A DNA stretch of 64,000 nucleotides from Candidatus Kosakonia sp. 282A-S69 (GTDB lineage Bacteria > Pseudomonadota > Gammaproteobacteria > Enterobacterales > Enterobacteriaceae): assembly GCF_029433855.1 (NCBI RefSeq), contig NZ_JAROAU010000003.1:1601672-1665671 (forward strand). Reading direction: 5' to 3'. Every line of letters starts with the position of its first letter. Position 1 is the first letter of the stretch. A program made the position numbers and the translations under genes. The notes below the pieces were generated by a model that searched no databases, had not been told where the DNA came from, and was given only the letters and a program-made list of their open reading frames with translations. Below, piece by piece: positions 29,527-38,078 of the stretch.

Positions 29527-31122
29527 ATGATTAGCAAACCGACAACACTTGCTCTGGCGTTGACCACGTTGATAGTCACTTCTTCTGTGGCGGCGAAAAC
29601 ACTGGTTTATTGCTCCGAAGGCTCACCGGAAAACTTCAACCCGCAGCTTTACACCTCCGGCACCAGCGTCGATGCCAGCGCGGTTCCGGTCTATAACCGG
29701 CTGGTCGATTTTAAAGCCGGCACCACCGAGTTACAGCCGAGCCTGGCCGAGCGCTGGGAGGTCAGTGAAGATGGCAAGGTCTACACCTTTCATCTGCGCA
29801 AAAACGTGAAATTTCAGAGCAATAAATACTTTAAGCCAACGCGGGACTTTAATGCTGACGATGTGATTTTCTCGTTTATGCGGCAAAAAGATGCGAAAAA
29901 CCCCTATCACAACGTCTCTAACGGCACTTACTCCAACTTTGAAAGCCTCGAATTTGGCTCCCTGATTACCGCCATCGATAAAGTGGACGATCACACGGTG
30001 CGCTTTACGCTGGCGCACCCGGAAGCGCCGTTTGTCGCCGATCTCGCCTGGTACTTCGCCTCGATTCTCTCTGCCGAATATGCCGATGCGATGTTAAAAG
30101 CCGGCACACCGCAGCGCGTCGACAGCGATCCGGTCGGCACCGGGCCGTTCCGCCTGGCGCAGTACCAGAAAGACTCCCGTATCCTCTTCACCGCCTTTGA
30201 CGATTACTGGCAGGGGCGTTCGAAAATCGACCGTCTGGTGTTCAGCATCACGCCGGATGCCTCGGTGCGTGTAGCGAAGCTGGAGAAAAATGAGTGTCAG
30301 GTGATGCCGTTCCCCAATCCTGCCGATCTGCCGCGTCTGAAAGAGAACAAAGAGATTACGCTGATGAGCAAAGCGGGGCTGAATACCGGCTTCCTCGCGT
30401 TTAACACGCAAAAAGCGCCGCTGGATAATGTGAAAGTGCGCCAGGCGCTGGCGATGGCGATCAACAAACCGGCAATCATCAAAGCCGTCTTCCAGGGTAC
30501 CGGCACGGCGGCGAAGAACCTGCTCCCGCCCGGCGTCTGGAGTGCGGACAGCGAGCTGAAAGATTACGACTACGACCCGGAAAAAGCGAAGGCGCTGCTG
30601 AAGGAGGCGGGGCTGCCGCCGGGCACCACCATCGATCTGTGGGCGATGCCGGTGCAGCGCCCCTATAATCCGAACGCCAAGCGCATGGCAGAAATGATTC
30701 AGGCAGACTGGGCAAAAGTGGGTGTGCAGGCGAAAGTGGTCACCTATGAGTGGGGCGAATACCTCAAGCGGGTGAAGAGTGGCGAACACCAGGCGGCGTT
30801 AATGGGCTGGACCACCGCCACCGGCGACCCGGATAACTTCTTCGGCCCGCTCTTTACCTGCACCGCTGCCAACGGCGGCTCTAACTCGGCGAAGTGGTGC
30901 AACGAATCGTTCGATCGGCTGATTGCCGAGGCGAAGGCAACGACCGATCACGACAAACGCGTCGCACTTTACAAACAGGCGCAGCAGATGATGCATGACC
31001 AGATGCCGGCGGTAATGATTGCCCACTCGACAATTTTCGAGCCGGTGCGCAAAGAGGTGCAGGGCTATGAGGTCGACCCGTTTGGCAAACACCTCTTCTG
31101 GCAGGTGGATCTGAAAAAGTAA
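29527..31122 (+). CDS. DppA-like dipeptide/heme ABC-transporter binding protein
   Basis: 531 residues, with a Sec signal peptide cleaved after about Ala23 (SSVAAKTLVYC). It is very close to E. coli DppA in layout (KTLVYCSEGSPENFNPQL, then ITPDASVR and LWAMPVQRPYNPNA). DppA delivers dipeptides to the DppBCDF permease. Here no permease genes are adjacent, so it probably feeds a permease encoded elsewhere. It is divergent from the peptidase T gene with a shared 106-nt region, suggesting joint use in peptide scavenging. A terminator follows. Confidence 0.9.
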   Translation: MISKPTTLALALTTLIVTSSVAAKTLVYCSEGSPENFNPQLYTSGTSVDASAVPVYNRLVDFKAGTTELQPSLAERWEVSEDGKVYTFHLRKNVKFQSNKYFKPTRDFNADDVIFSFMRQKDAKNPYHNVSNGTYSNFESLEFGSLITAIDKVDDHTVRFTLAHPEAPFVADLAWYFASILSAEYADAMLKAGTPQRVDSDPVGTGPFRLAQYQKDSRILFTAFDDYWQGRSKIDRLVFSITPDASVRVAKLEKNECQVMPFPNPADLPRLKENKEITLMSKAGLNTGFLAFNTQKAPLDNVKVRQALAMAINKPAIIKAVFQGTGTAAKNLLPPGVWSADSELKDYDYDPEKAKALLKEAGLPPGTTIDLWAMPVQRPYNPNAKRMAEMIQADWAKVGVQAKVVTYEWGEYLKRVKSGEHQAALMGWTTATGDPDNFFGPLFTCTAANGGSNSAKWCNESFDRLIAEAKATTDHDKRVALYKQAQQMMHDQMPAVMIAHSTIFEPVRKEVQGYEVDPFGKHLFWQVDLKK

Positions 31123-31129
31123 GCGCTTT

Positions 31130-31155
31130 GCCGCCTGTCCCGCAGGCGGCATTTT
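31130..31155 (+). terminator. Rho-independent terminator of the DppA-like gene
   Basis: GCCGCCTG / CAGGCGGC with a 5-nt loop is followed by ATTTTC, 8 nt past the stop. It separates the gene from the converging transporter gene. Confidence 0.85.
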
Positions 31156-31156
31156 C

Positions 31157-32059
31157 TCAACAGAGTGACGGTTTACGCCGCTCAAACCACCTCTTTGGGC
31201 GGGTAAACATCACCAGGTTGCCCGTCAGGATAAGCCCCAGCCCCAGTACACCCTGCGCATGCCACTGGTATCCCTCATAGAAGGTTGAAACGGTCAGCGC
31301 CACCAGGGGAAAAATCAGCGTGCTGTAAGCCGCTTTTCCGGGCCCGATGCGACCAACCAGCGTGAAGTAGGCGCCAAAACCAATCACCGAGCCAAACAGG
31401 GCAAGGTAGACCAGCGCGCCAAGATAGCTGACGCTCCACAGCGGCGTAAAATCGTCGCCGCGCAGCAGCGCAACCGAGCCCATAATCAGCGTGCCGTAGA
31501 ACATCGCCCAGCTGTTGGTGGTGGCGATCTCAAGCCCGCTGCGCTGATGGCGCAGGCTGATCATATTGCCAAACGAAAAGCCGAGCGTGCCAAGCGCCGA
31601 TAGCGCAACCCCCAATAACACGTTGCTGCTCCAGCCGCTGGTCACCAAATCTTGCCAGAAGAGCGTGATGATGCCGGCCAGCCCCATCAGTGCGGCGGCA
31701 AAAAAGCGCGCAGGTGGCCTCTGCCCGAAGAAGAGGAAACTGTTCACCGCGTTAAACAGCACCGCCATAGAGAAAATCACCGACTCCAGCCCGGTATTAA
31801 TCCACGCCGCGGCGGTGTAAAAGCACCAGAAGTTGAAGCCAAAGACGCAGGCGCCCTGCAACAGGCAGAAGAGGTGATCGCGCCGCGACAGGGCGCGCAG
31901 TTTGCGCCGCGCCAGCAATACCAGCATCATCACCGCAGTCGCCAGCGCAAAGCGCCAGAAGATCGACACCGGTGCCGCCACCGGCCCCTGCTGCAGAAAA
32001 ATAGCAATCCACGTTGTGCCCCAAATCACCACCACCAGACCATAAAGTAATGCGTTCAT
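31157..32059 (-). CDS. EamA/DMT-superfamily transporter
   Basis: 300 residues with ten predicted TM helices and the duplicated EamA repeat. Recognisable parts are VIWGTTWIAI in TM1 and the second repeat starting near LLGVALSALGTLGFSFGNM. The family exports amino acids or small metabolites. It is divergent from an AraC regulator that begins 173 nt away, which is likely its controller. The substrate is unknown. Confidence 0.85.
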   Translation of the reverse strand: MNALLYGLVVVIWGTTWIAIFLQQGPVAAPVSIFWRFALATAVMMLVLLARRKLRALSRRDHLFCLLQGACVFGFNFWCFYTAAAWINTGLESVIFSMAVLFNAVNSFLFFGQRPPARFFAAALMGLAGIITLFWQDLVTSGWSSNVLLGVALSALGTLGFSFGNMISLRHQRSGLEIATTNSWAMFYGTLIMGSVALLRGDDFTPLWSVSYLGALVYLALFGSVIGFGAYFTLVGRIGPGKAAYSTLIFPLVALTVSTFYEGYQWHAQGVLGLGLILTGNLVMFTRPKRWFERRKPSLC

Positions 32060-32232
32060 ATCGCTTCCTGTTCGCTTTTATGAACCGCCATTGTCGTCTG
32101 GCGCGGCGTCCCTGGCTTGCACACGCTTGCGGGCAACTTGCATATTCTTGCGCTTTTCTTTACACAAGGCTGGCTTCTGCGATTCGCTCTTCATAGACTG
32201 GGGATCTGGTTGAGAAATGATAAGTGCCGCAA

Positions 32233-33108
32233 ATGCCTGATACCTATGACGCCTTTGAAAACCTGCGCAAACACAACGCCGTACTGCATAACTCGGTGGC
32301 GCTGCACGACGGGATTCAGCTGGCGGCCTGGTCTAACAAACGCGACACCATCACGCAGTATTGCAACCACCACACCCTCAGTCTTTACATTGCCGACGGT
32401 TATGAGAGCTACCACAAAACGGCCTCTGGCTGGAAAAACGGCGGCGGGCCGGATCGTTTCTGTTTAATGCCAAAAGAGAGTGAATCGGTGTGGGATATTC
32501 GCGACAACCTCGCCTTTGTTCACCTCTACTGCACCGATGAGCATCTGCGCGAGGTGGGGGAGAAGGTGTGGGATCGCAGCCCGGCAGCTTTTACCCTCGA
32601 TGAAAAGACATTTTCCCAGGATGCACGCATCACCGCGCTCTATCGCCAGTTTTTACTCGGCTGCGACTGGCAGCAAAACGCCAACCAGCTGACGCTCAGC
32701 ACCGCGTCGACGCTGTTGCTGACGCACCTGGTTCAGCACTACACCAATGTGCAGTGGCAGCTGCCGACGGTAACCGGCGGCCTGGCACCCGTCGCGCTGC
32801 GCAATGTGCTGGAGTATATCGAAGCGCATCTTGGCGAGCCCCTGCTGCTCTGCGATCTCGCCGCGCAGGTGCCGCTCAGCGAGTACCACTTCGCGCGGAT
32901 GTTTCGCCACTCCATGGGCGTGGCCCCGCACCAGTTTGTGATGCAGCGCCGTATGGCGCGTGCGAAAGCGCTGCTGCTGAGCAGTAATCAGTCGTTAACC
33001 GATATCGCGCTGGCCTGCGGTTTCAACTCCGCAAGCCACTTTAGCAACCGCTTTAAAGCGGCGAAGGGGATCACGCCTTCGCAGCTGCGCGCGACGCGCA
33101 ACGGTTAA
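32233..33108 (+). CDS. AraC-family transcriptional regulator
   Basis: About 291 residues with an N-terminal sensing domain and a C-terminal double-HTH AraC domain. The second HTH reads LTDIALACGFNSASHFSNRFKAAKGITPSQLRATR. The ATG at 32233 is used. A GTG at 32224 is also possible, and neither has a strong ribosome-binding site. It is divergent from the EamA transporter and its end overlaps the converging PqaA-like gene, so the transporter is the likely target. Confidence 0.85.
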   Translation: MPDTYDAFENLRKHNAVLHNSVALHDGIQLAAWSNKRDTITQYCNHHTLSLYIADGYESYHKTASGWKNGGGPDRFCLMPKESESVWDIRDNLAFVHLYCTDEHLREVGEKVWDRSPAAFTLDEKTFSQDARITALYRQFLLGCDWQQNANQLTLSTASTLLLTHLVQHYTNVQWQLPTVTGGLAPVALRNVLEYIEAHLGEPLLLCDLAAQVPLSEYHFARMFRHSMGVAPHQFVMQRRMARAKALLLSSNQSLTDIALACGFNSASHFSNRFKAAKGITPSQLRATRNG

Positions 33109-34535
33109 TTCGCCTTCGACGGCTCCGGGGTAAAACCGCGCCCAGGCAGCGTGCGGCAGGCCCCGCCTTGCGAAGAGGGTGCCGCCTCCGGGTAGCGCTC
33201 ATCCGGCGTGATATAGGCCTGGCTTGTCGCCACAAAGCCATCGCTGAAGGTTGCTTCCACAAATGTCGCCTGCCACCCCTGTTCCGGCTCCGTCAGCGCC
33301 ACGCTCAGCATATTGCCTGACATCGCGGGCGGTGGGGAGGCTTCATAACGTACACCGCAGACATAACGAAAATCCCGGGCAAGCGGGTTGTTGGCGCGCC
33401 AGACGACCACTTTCTCCGGCTGCTCGGAGAAGTGGAGTCGCAGGTGATTGTTATCCTGGCGGCGCTCGGTGATGGCGGGCAGGGCTTTACGCGCCTGGAA
33501 GCGGTTAACGAAAGCGATCAACGCCGGCTCGGCGACGGAAAGAGCCGCCTCATGGGACGCGTTAGCGACGATGCGCAGCGACTTCTCACCTGGTAAGCGC
33601 GGGTAGTAGAAGCGGCTGTTGTCCGGGGTGTAAAAATCATCCCCGCTGGCATTAATCACATACTTCTTCATTTTCAGCCGCTCGCCCGCTTTGCTGGATA
33701 AATAGGCCACAGGATCGAGTACGCGCATCAGCCGGGCAAAAGCATCGGTGGCGATCTGCAGGTCGATCTGCTGACGATAGTAGGGGTAAAACGCAACCGG
33801 CCAGTTGTTGCCGTAGGAGCGATAGATATGATCCAGCGCGGCGCGGGTGTTCAGCATATCGACGGCAAACGGCACCACGGCGATCACATCCGGGTCGGCG
33901 ATCGCCGCAAGCCACGCCGCCCAGCCACGCTTTGATGCGCCGGTGACGATGAACTTCCCGATTTTCTGTGGCGAAAGCTCCCGTTTTACCAGCCTGAATG
34001 CCTGAGATACCGATGCAGACATCGGGATCTGCAATGGCGCATCGCCACTCTCCATGAAGCGTTTCCAGCTGTAGGCTACGCTGTCATCTTCTGTCAGCGG
34101 CGTAGAGTGGCCCTGATAATGCAGCGGCTGATTCGGGACATTGCTGACCGACACCACCACGGTGTGGGTGGCAAGGGCAATGCGCGCCAGCGATGCTTCG
34201 TTGAAACAGGTCGTTCTGCCGGCATCGTTATTCACCACCATCAGCGCAACCGTGGGTTTGGCGGCACCGGGAAGGTAGATATCCACCCGGTGCTCCCAGC
34301 GTGCCGGGTGTACCCCATCCTGCGGGGACCAGTTTTGCGAATGGAGCACATAGCGCTGCAGCTTTACGCCGGGCATTTCGCGGGTGTCCAGCCGCACATA
34401 ATTGATCGGATGTGCGGCGAGTGACAGACGATAATCAGTAAGGGTATCGGCGAGCGACGACGGATGCAGGGCCGCAAGCGCGAACATAAAAAACAGGTAA
34501 GTGGCAGTTTTCACCAAAAGACTCCTTTCAATCAT
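33105..34535 (-). CDS. PqaA-type (PhoPQ-activated pathogenicity-related) alpha/beta hydrolase
   Basis: 476 residues with a Sec signal peptide (TYLFFMFALAALHPSSLA, cleaved near residue 29). The PhoPQ-related family core follows, with the serine-nucleophile elbow TGASKRGW near residue 200 and a downstream catalytic-type His in VANASHEA. Salmonella PqaA is controlled by PhoPQ and linked to resistance to antimicrobial peptides. The protein should be periplasmic. A 10-bp inverted repeat lies 27-52 nt upstream of its start and could be an operator. Its stop overlaps the converging AraC gene by 3 nt. Confidence 0.85.
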   Translation of the reverse strand: MIERSLLVKTATYLFFMFALAALHPSSLADTLTDYRLSLAAHPINYVRLDTREMPGVKLQRYVLHSQNWSPQDGVHPARWEHRVDIYLPGAAKPTVALMVVNNDAGRTTCFNEASLARIALATHTVVVSVSNVPNQPLHYQGHSTPLTEDDSVAYSWKRFMESGDAPLQIPMSASVSQAFRLVKRELSPQKIGKFIVTGASKRGWAAWLAAIADPDVIAVVPFAVDMLNTRAALDHIYRSYGNNWPVAFYPYYRQQIDLQIATDAFARLMRVLDPVAYLSSKAGERLKMKKYVINASGDDFYTPDNSRFYYPRLPGEKSLRIVANASHEAALSVAEPALIAFVNRFQARKALPAITERRQDNNHLRLHFSEQPEKVVVWRANNPLARDFRYVCGVRYEASPPPAMSGNMLSVALTEPEQGWQATFVEATFSDGFVATSQAYITPDERYPEAAPSSQGGACRTLPGRGFTPEPSKAN

Positions 34536-34561
34536 TCGATACAGATCCGCTGTAGAGTGAA

Positions 34562-34587
34562 GTCATTTCATAACTAAATGGAATGAC
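34562..34587. promoter_or_regulatory. Inverted-repeat operator candidate upstream of the PqaA-like gene
   Basis: GTCATTTCAT (34562-34571) and ATGGAATGAC (34578-34587) match as an inverted repeat at 9 of 10 positions, with a 6-nt AT-rich spacer. It does not fit a PhoP box (direct GTTTA repeats). No T-run follows, so an operator is more likely than a terminator. Confidence 0.45.
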
Positions 34588-34637
34588 TCTGTACGAATTA
34601 TGATCAGGAGTGGATAAAAAGTCACCTGTTTCGTTGC

Positions 34638-35822
34638 TCAGGCGTAACGCCCCCGGCTGAAGGCAAAATAGCAGAGACCGCCGAAAACCAGCCCCCAGAA
34701 GGCAGACCCCAGCCCGAGCAGGGTGACGCCGCTGGCGGTGACTAAAAAAGTAACGATTGCCGCATCGCGTTCGCGTGGGGCATTCAGCGCCTGGTGCAGA
34801 CTGCCGCTGATGGCCCCAAGCAGCGCAAGCCCCGCCAGCATCTGTAATCCGCTTGTGGGCAGCGCCGCCAGCACGCTGGTGATCGAGCCACCAAACAGCC
34901 CGGCCAGCAGATAGAACAGACCAGCGGCCGCGGCGGCTAACCAGCGTTTGCTGGCATCAGGATGCGCATCCGGGCTTTGGCAAATTGCCGCGGTAATGGC
35001 AGCAATCGACACCGAAAAGACGCCAAACGGCGCGAGCAGCAGCGCCAGTGCGCCGATAAAGATCATCACCGGCGACACCGCAGGCGTATACCCTGCGGCC
35101 TGCATCGTGGCGAACCCGGGCGCATTCTGCGATGCCATGGTGACCAGAAAAAAGGGCAGGCCGATGCTGACCAGCGACGCCCAGTGAAACACCGGCGCGG
35201 TAAACTGCGGCGCAACGGGGGCGAGGCTGATGGCCTGTGGCGTGACGTCCCCGCTCAGCCAGGCGATCAGTGCGCCTGTCAGCAGCGTAGCGACAATCGC
35301 GTAGCGCGGCGCAATCGCTCTGCTGGCCCACCACGCCAGCAGCATCGAGCCGCCGAGCAGCACATCCCCCTGAAGGTGCGAAAACGCCTGCAAACCAAAA
35401 CGCAGCAGGATACCTGCCAGCATCGCGGCGGCCAGCGTCGGTGGAATAATCTTCATCAGGCGGGCAAACAGGCCGGTCACGCCGCAGAGCACAATCAGCC
35501 CATTAGCAAAGATGAAGATGCCAACCGCTTCATTAAGTGAAACGCCCTGCAAACTGGTTGCCAGCAGCGCCGCCCCCGGCGTCGACCACGCGGTTAACAC
35601 CGGCATGCGATACCAGACGCTCAGCACCAGCGTGCTGACACCCATTGCCACGCCGAGGGCGGTCATCCAGCCAGCGATCTGCGCAGGGGTTGCTCCCGCA
35701 GCGGAGGCGGCCTGCCAGATGATTGCCGCAGAGCTGGCATAGCCGACCAGCACGGCGACAAATCCCGCCAGCACGCTGTTAACAGGAAGATAAGATGAGA
35801 AGGAGAGTGTGACCGGGCGCAT
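34638..35822 (-). CDS. ydcO: BenE/YdcO-family benzoate-type membrane transporter
   Basis: 394 residues with 12 or so TM helices. It matches E. coli YdcO (GFVAVLVGYASSAAIIWQAA near the start, then STPGAALL and MASQNAPGFATM). The family is annotated as a benzoate:H+ symporter, but YdcO's substrate is not established. The ATG at 35822 is chosen over one at 35906, because the latter would place the operator palindrome inside the gene. In E. coli it is directly divergent from sutR. Here a 4-kb sugar module lies between them. Confidence 0.9.
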   Translation of the reverse strand: MRPVTLSFSSYLPVNSVLAGFVAVLVGYASSAAIIWQAASAAGATPAQIAGWMTALGVAMGVSTLVLSVWYRMPVLTAWSTPGAALLATSLQGVSLNEAVGIFIFANGLIVLCGVTGLFARLMKIIPPTLAAAMLAGILLRFGLQAFSHLQGDVLLGGSMLLAWWASRAIAPRYAIVATLLTGALIAWLSGDVTPQAISLAPVAPQFTAPVFHWASLVSIGLPFFLVTMASQNAPGFATMQAAGYTPAVSPVMIFIGALALLLAPFGVFSVSIAAITAAICQSPDAHPDASKRWLAAAAAGLFYLLAGLFGGSITSVLAALPTSGLQMLAGLALLGAISGSLHQALNAPRERDAAIVTFLVTASGVTLLGLGSAFWGLVFGGLCYFAFSRGRYA

Positions 35823-35853
35823 GAAGGTACCTTGTGCGTTATAACATCCGCGC

Positions 35854-35882
35854 AAGATAGCACTGTGCGCTATAGCGCACAA
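35854..35882 (-). promoter_or_regulatory. ydcO promoter overlapped by a perfect 18-bp palindrome
   Basis: TGTGCGCTATAGCGCACA (35864-35881) is a perfect palindrome. On the minus strand TTGTGC (35877-35882) and TATCTT (35854-35859) form a sigma70 promoter with a 17-nt spacer, so the palindrome covers the -35 and most of the spacer, the place of a repressor operator. Nine bases of it (TGCGCTATA) recur in the sutR promoter at 40440-40448, pointing to SutR as the likely binder. Confidence 0.6.
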
Positions 35883-36038
35883 GTTGAGAAGGCCTCTTTT
35901 GTCCACGCGCCATGGCTAAAAATGTGAGCCATCTCCGCTCCTGAAGGCGATAGCAGATTTCTCAATGTTGCTAGCAGCTAATTTCATCCGGCCCGGAATG
36001 TTCTGCGATATGTTGCCGGTAACAATGAGGAGAAGCTG

Positions 36039-38078
36039 ATGGATAAATTACTGTTTGGTGCCGCCTATTACCGCGAATATTTGCCCATGGAACGCCTGCA
36101 CGACGATATAAAATTGATGAAAGAGGCAGGAATTAATTATGTGCGGATCGCTGAGAGCACCTGGAGCACCTTTGAGCCGCAGGAAGGGGAGTTTGATTTC
36201 AGTTCCGTGCTTACCGTACTGGATGAGATGCATAAAAACGGTATCGCCGTAATTATCGGCACGCCGACATATGCCTTACCGACGTGGCTGGCAAAAAAAT
36301 ATCCGGATGTGATGGCTACCACCAGTAGCGGGAAAAATGTCTACGGTCATCGGCAAAAGATGGATATTACCCATCCCGCTTTTTTATGGTACGCCGAGCG
36401 TATTATTCGCGCCTTATTAGCGGCAACGGCGAACCATCCGGCAGTCATTGGCTTTCAGATCGACAACGAAACCAAATATTACGACACCTGCTCAGCCGGG
36501 GCGCAAATCGAGTTCTTGAAATACCTCAAAAAAGAGTTCAACAACAGTACTGAGAAGATGAATCACGCCTTTGGCCTCGATTACTGGAGTAACCGCATCG
36601 ATGCCTGGGAAGATTTCCCGCCAATAGAGGGCACGATTAATGCCAGCCTCGGCTGCGCCTTTAAACAATTTCAGCGCTCGCTGGTGACGCGTTTTCTCGG
36701 CTGGCAGGCTGAGATTGTGAAAGGCTATAAAAGCGATACGCAGTTTATTACCCACAACTTTGATTTTGACTGGCGCAACTGGTCGTATGGTATTCGGGCC
36801 GAGGTCGATCATTTTAAAACTGCCAGCGTGCTGGATATTACTGGCGTCGATGTCTATCACCCGAGCCAGTTTCAACTCACGGGTGCGGAAATTTCTTTTA
36901 CCGGCGATCTCGCGAGGGTAACAAAAGACCAAACCTATTTTGTGCTGGAAACCCAGGCGCAGGCGTTTAAAGAGTGGACACCCTTCCCGGGCCAGCTGCG
37001 CCTTCAGGCCTGGAGCCATGTCGCCAGCGGTGCCAGGCTGCTGGGTTACTGGCACTGGCACTCGATTCACAACTCTTACGAAACCTACTGGAAAGGGCTG
37101 TTGAGCCACGATCTGCAACCCAATCCGGTCTATCACGAAGCCTGTACGATTGGCGCCGAGTTCAAGCAGCACGCGGCAACCGTAACGCGTTTCTCACGCC
37201 GCAGCCGGGTGGCGCTGGTAATCAGTAACGAATGTTTGACCGCTATCGACTGGCACCCATACCACGGCCATCAGTTTAGTCGCGATGCGCTGCACCAATA
37301 TAACGACCTGTTCCGCGACTATTACGACACGCTCTATAAGATGAATATCGAAGTGGATATTATCGCCGTCGACGACCCGCGCCTGTTCCGTTATGAGATG
37401 CTGATCTTCCCGCTGCTCTATAGCGTCAGCGACGAGCGTTTACAGGAGATTAATCGTTATATTGCGCAGGGCGGTCACGCTATTTTCTCCTTCAAATCCG
37501 CCTTTGCCGACGAGCATATGAAAGTGCGCACCTGCGTACAGCCGGGAATTATCAGCGAAGCGATTGGTGCCCATTATCAACTCTTCGTTGATCCTGACAG
37601 CACCTTATTGCATTCAGAGATCCTCGACCTTTCTGCCAACGAGGTGCAAATCAGCGACTGGATGGAGTTAATTACCCCTGACGAAAATAGCGAGGTGCTG
37701 GCAGGTTACGACCATCCTTACTGGCAGCAGTATGCGGCAATTACGCACAACCGGTATGGGCAGGGGACGGCTACCTATATTGGCTGCCATATAACCCCCG
37801 CCGCCCTGGAAAAAGTGTATCGCCATGTTCTGCGCAACACCCTTTATCAACACGACACCATGCCAGAAGAGAGCTTCCCGGTGATTATCAAGCGCGGCAT
37901 TGATAAAGAGGAAAACAGCCTTCTCTATTACTTCAACTACAGTAGCGAGCCGCAAACCGCCACCTTTACTGAACCGGCAGGGCGACTGCTATTTAGTGGC
38001 AAAAGCCTCAGGCAAAACGAGACGATCGCCCTGAAAGAGTGGGATGTGCAAATTATTCTCGTGGAGAGTGCAAAATGA
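36039..38078 (+). CDS. GH42 beta-galactosidase
   Basis: A 679-residue glycoside hydrolase family 42 enzyme. Domain A is a TIM barrel. The acid/base is Glu144 in IDNE, and the nucleophile is most likely Glu304 in VLETQAQ. A trimerisation domain of about 200 residues and a small C-terminal beta domain follow. There is no signal peptide, so it cleaves galactosides in the cytosol after import. GAGGAG stands 7 nt before the ATG. Its stop overlaps the start of the GPH symporter gene (ATGA), and an AraC regulator follows. Substrates may be plant galacto-oligosaccharides rather than lactose. Confidence 0.93.
   Translation: MDKLLFGAAYYREYLPMERLHDDIKLMKEAGINYVRIAESTWSTFEPQEGEFDFSSVLTVLDEMHKNGIAVIIGTPTYALPTWLAKKYPDVMATTSSGKNVYGHRQKMDITHPAFLWYAERIIRALLAATANHPAVIGFQIDNETKYYDTCSAGAQIEFLKYLKKEFNNSTEKMNHAFGLDYWSNRIDAWEDFPPIEGTINASLGCAFKQFQRSLVTRFLGWQAEIVKGYKSDTQFITHNFDFDWRNWSYGIRAEVDHFKTASVLDITGVDVYHPSQFQLTGAEISFTGDLARVTKDQTYFVLETQAQAFKEWTPFPGQLRLQAWSHVASGARLLGYWHWHSIHNSYETYWKGLLSHDLQPNPVYHEACTIGAEFKQHAATVTRFSRRSRVALVISNECLTAIDWHPYHGHQFSRDALHQYNDLFRDYYDTLYKMNIEVDIIAVDDPRLFRYEMLIFPLLYSVSDERLQEINRYIAQGGHAIFSFKSAFADEHMKVRTCVQPGIISEAIGAHYQLFVDPDSTLLHSEILDLSANEVQISDWMELITPDENSEVLAGYDHPYWQQYAAITHNRYGQGTATYIGCHITPAALEKVYRHVLRNTLYQHDTMPEESFPVIIKRGIDKEENSLLYYFNYSSEPQTATFTEPAGRLLFSGKSLRQNETIALKEWDVQIILVESAK

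Noticed and set aside
35907-36038. CRP site upstream of the GH42 gene
   Set aside because: Only one TGTGA half-site near 35932 is recognisable, and the second half does not match. Catabolite control is plausible but not supported.
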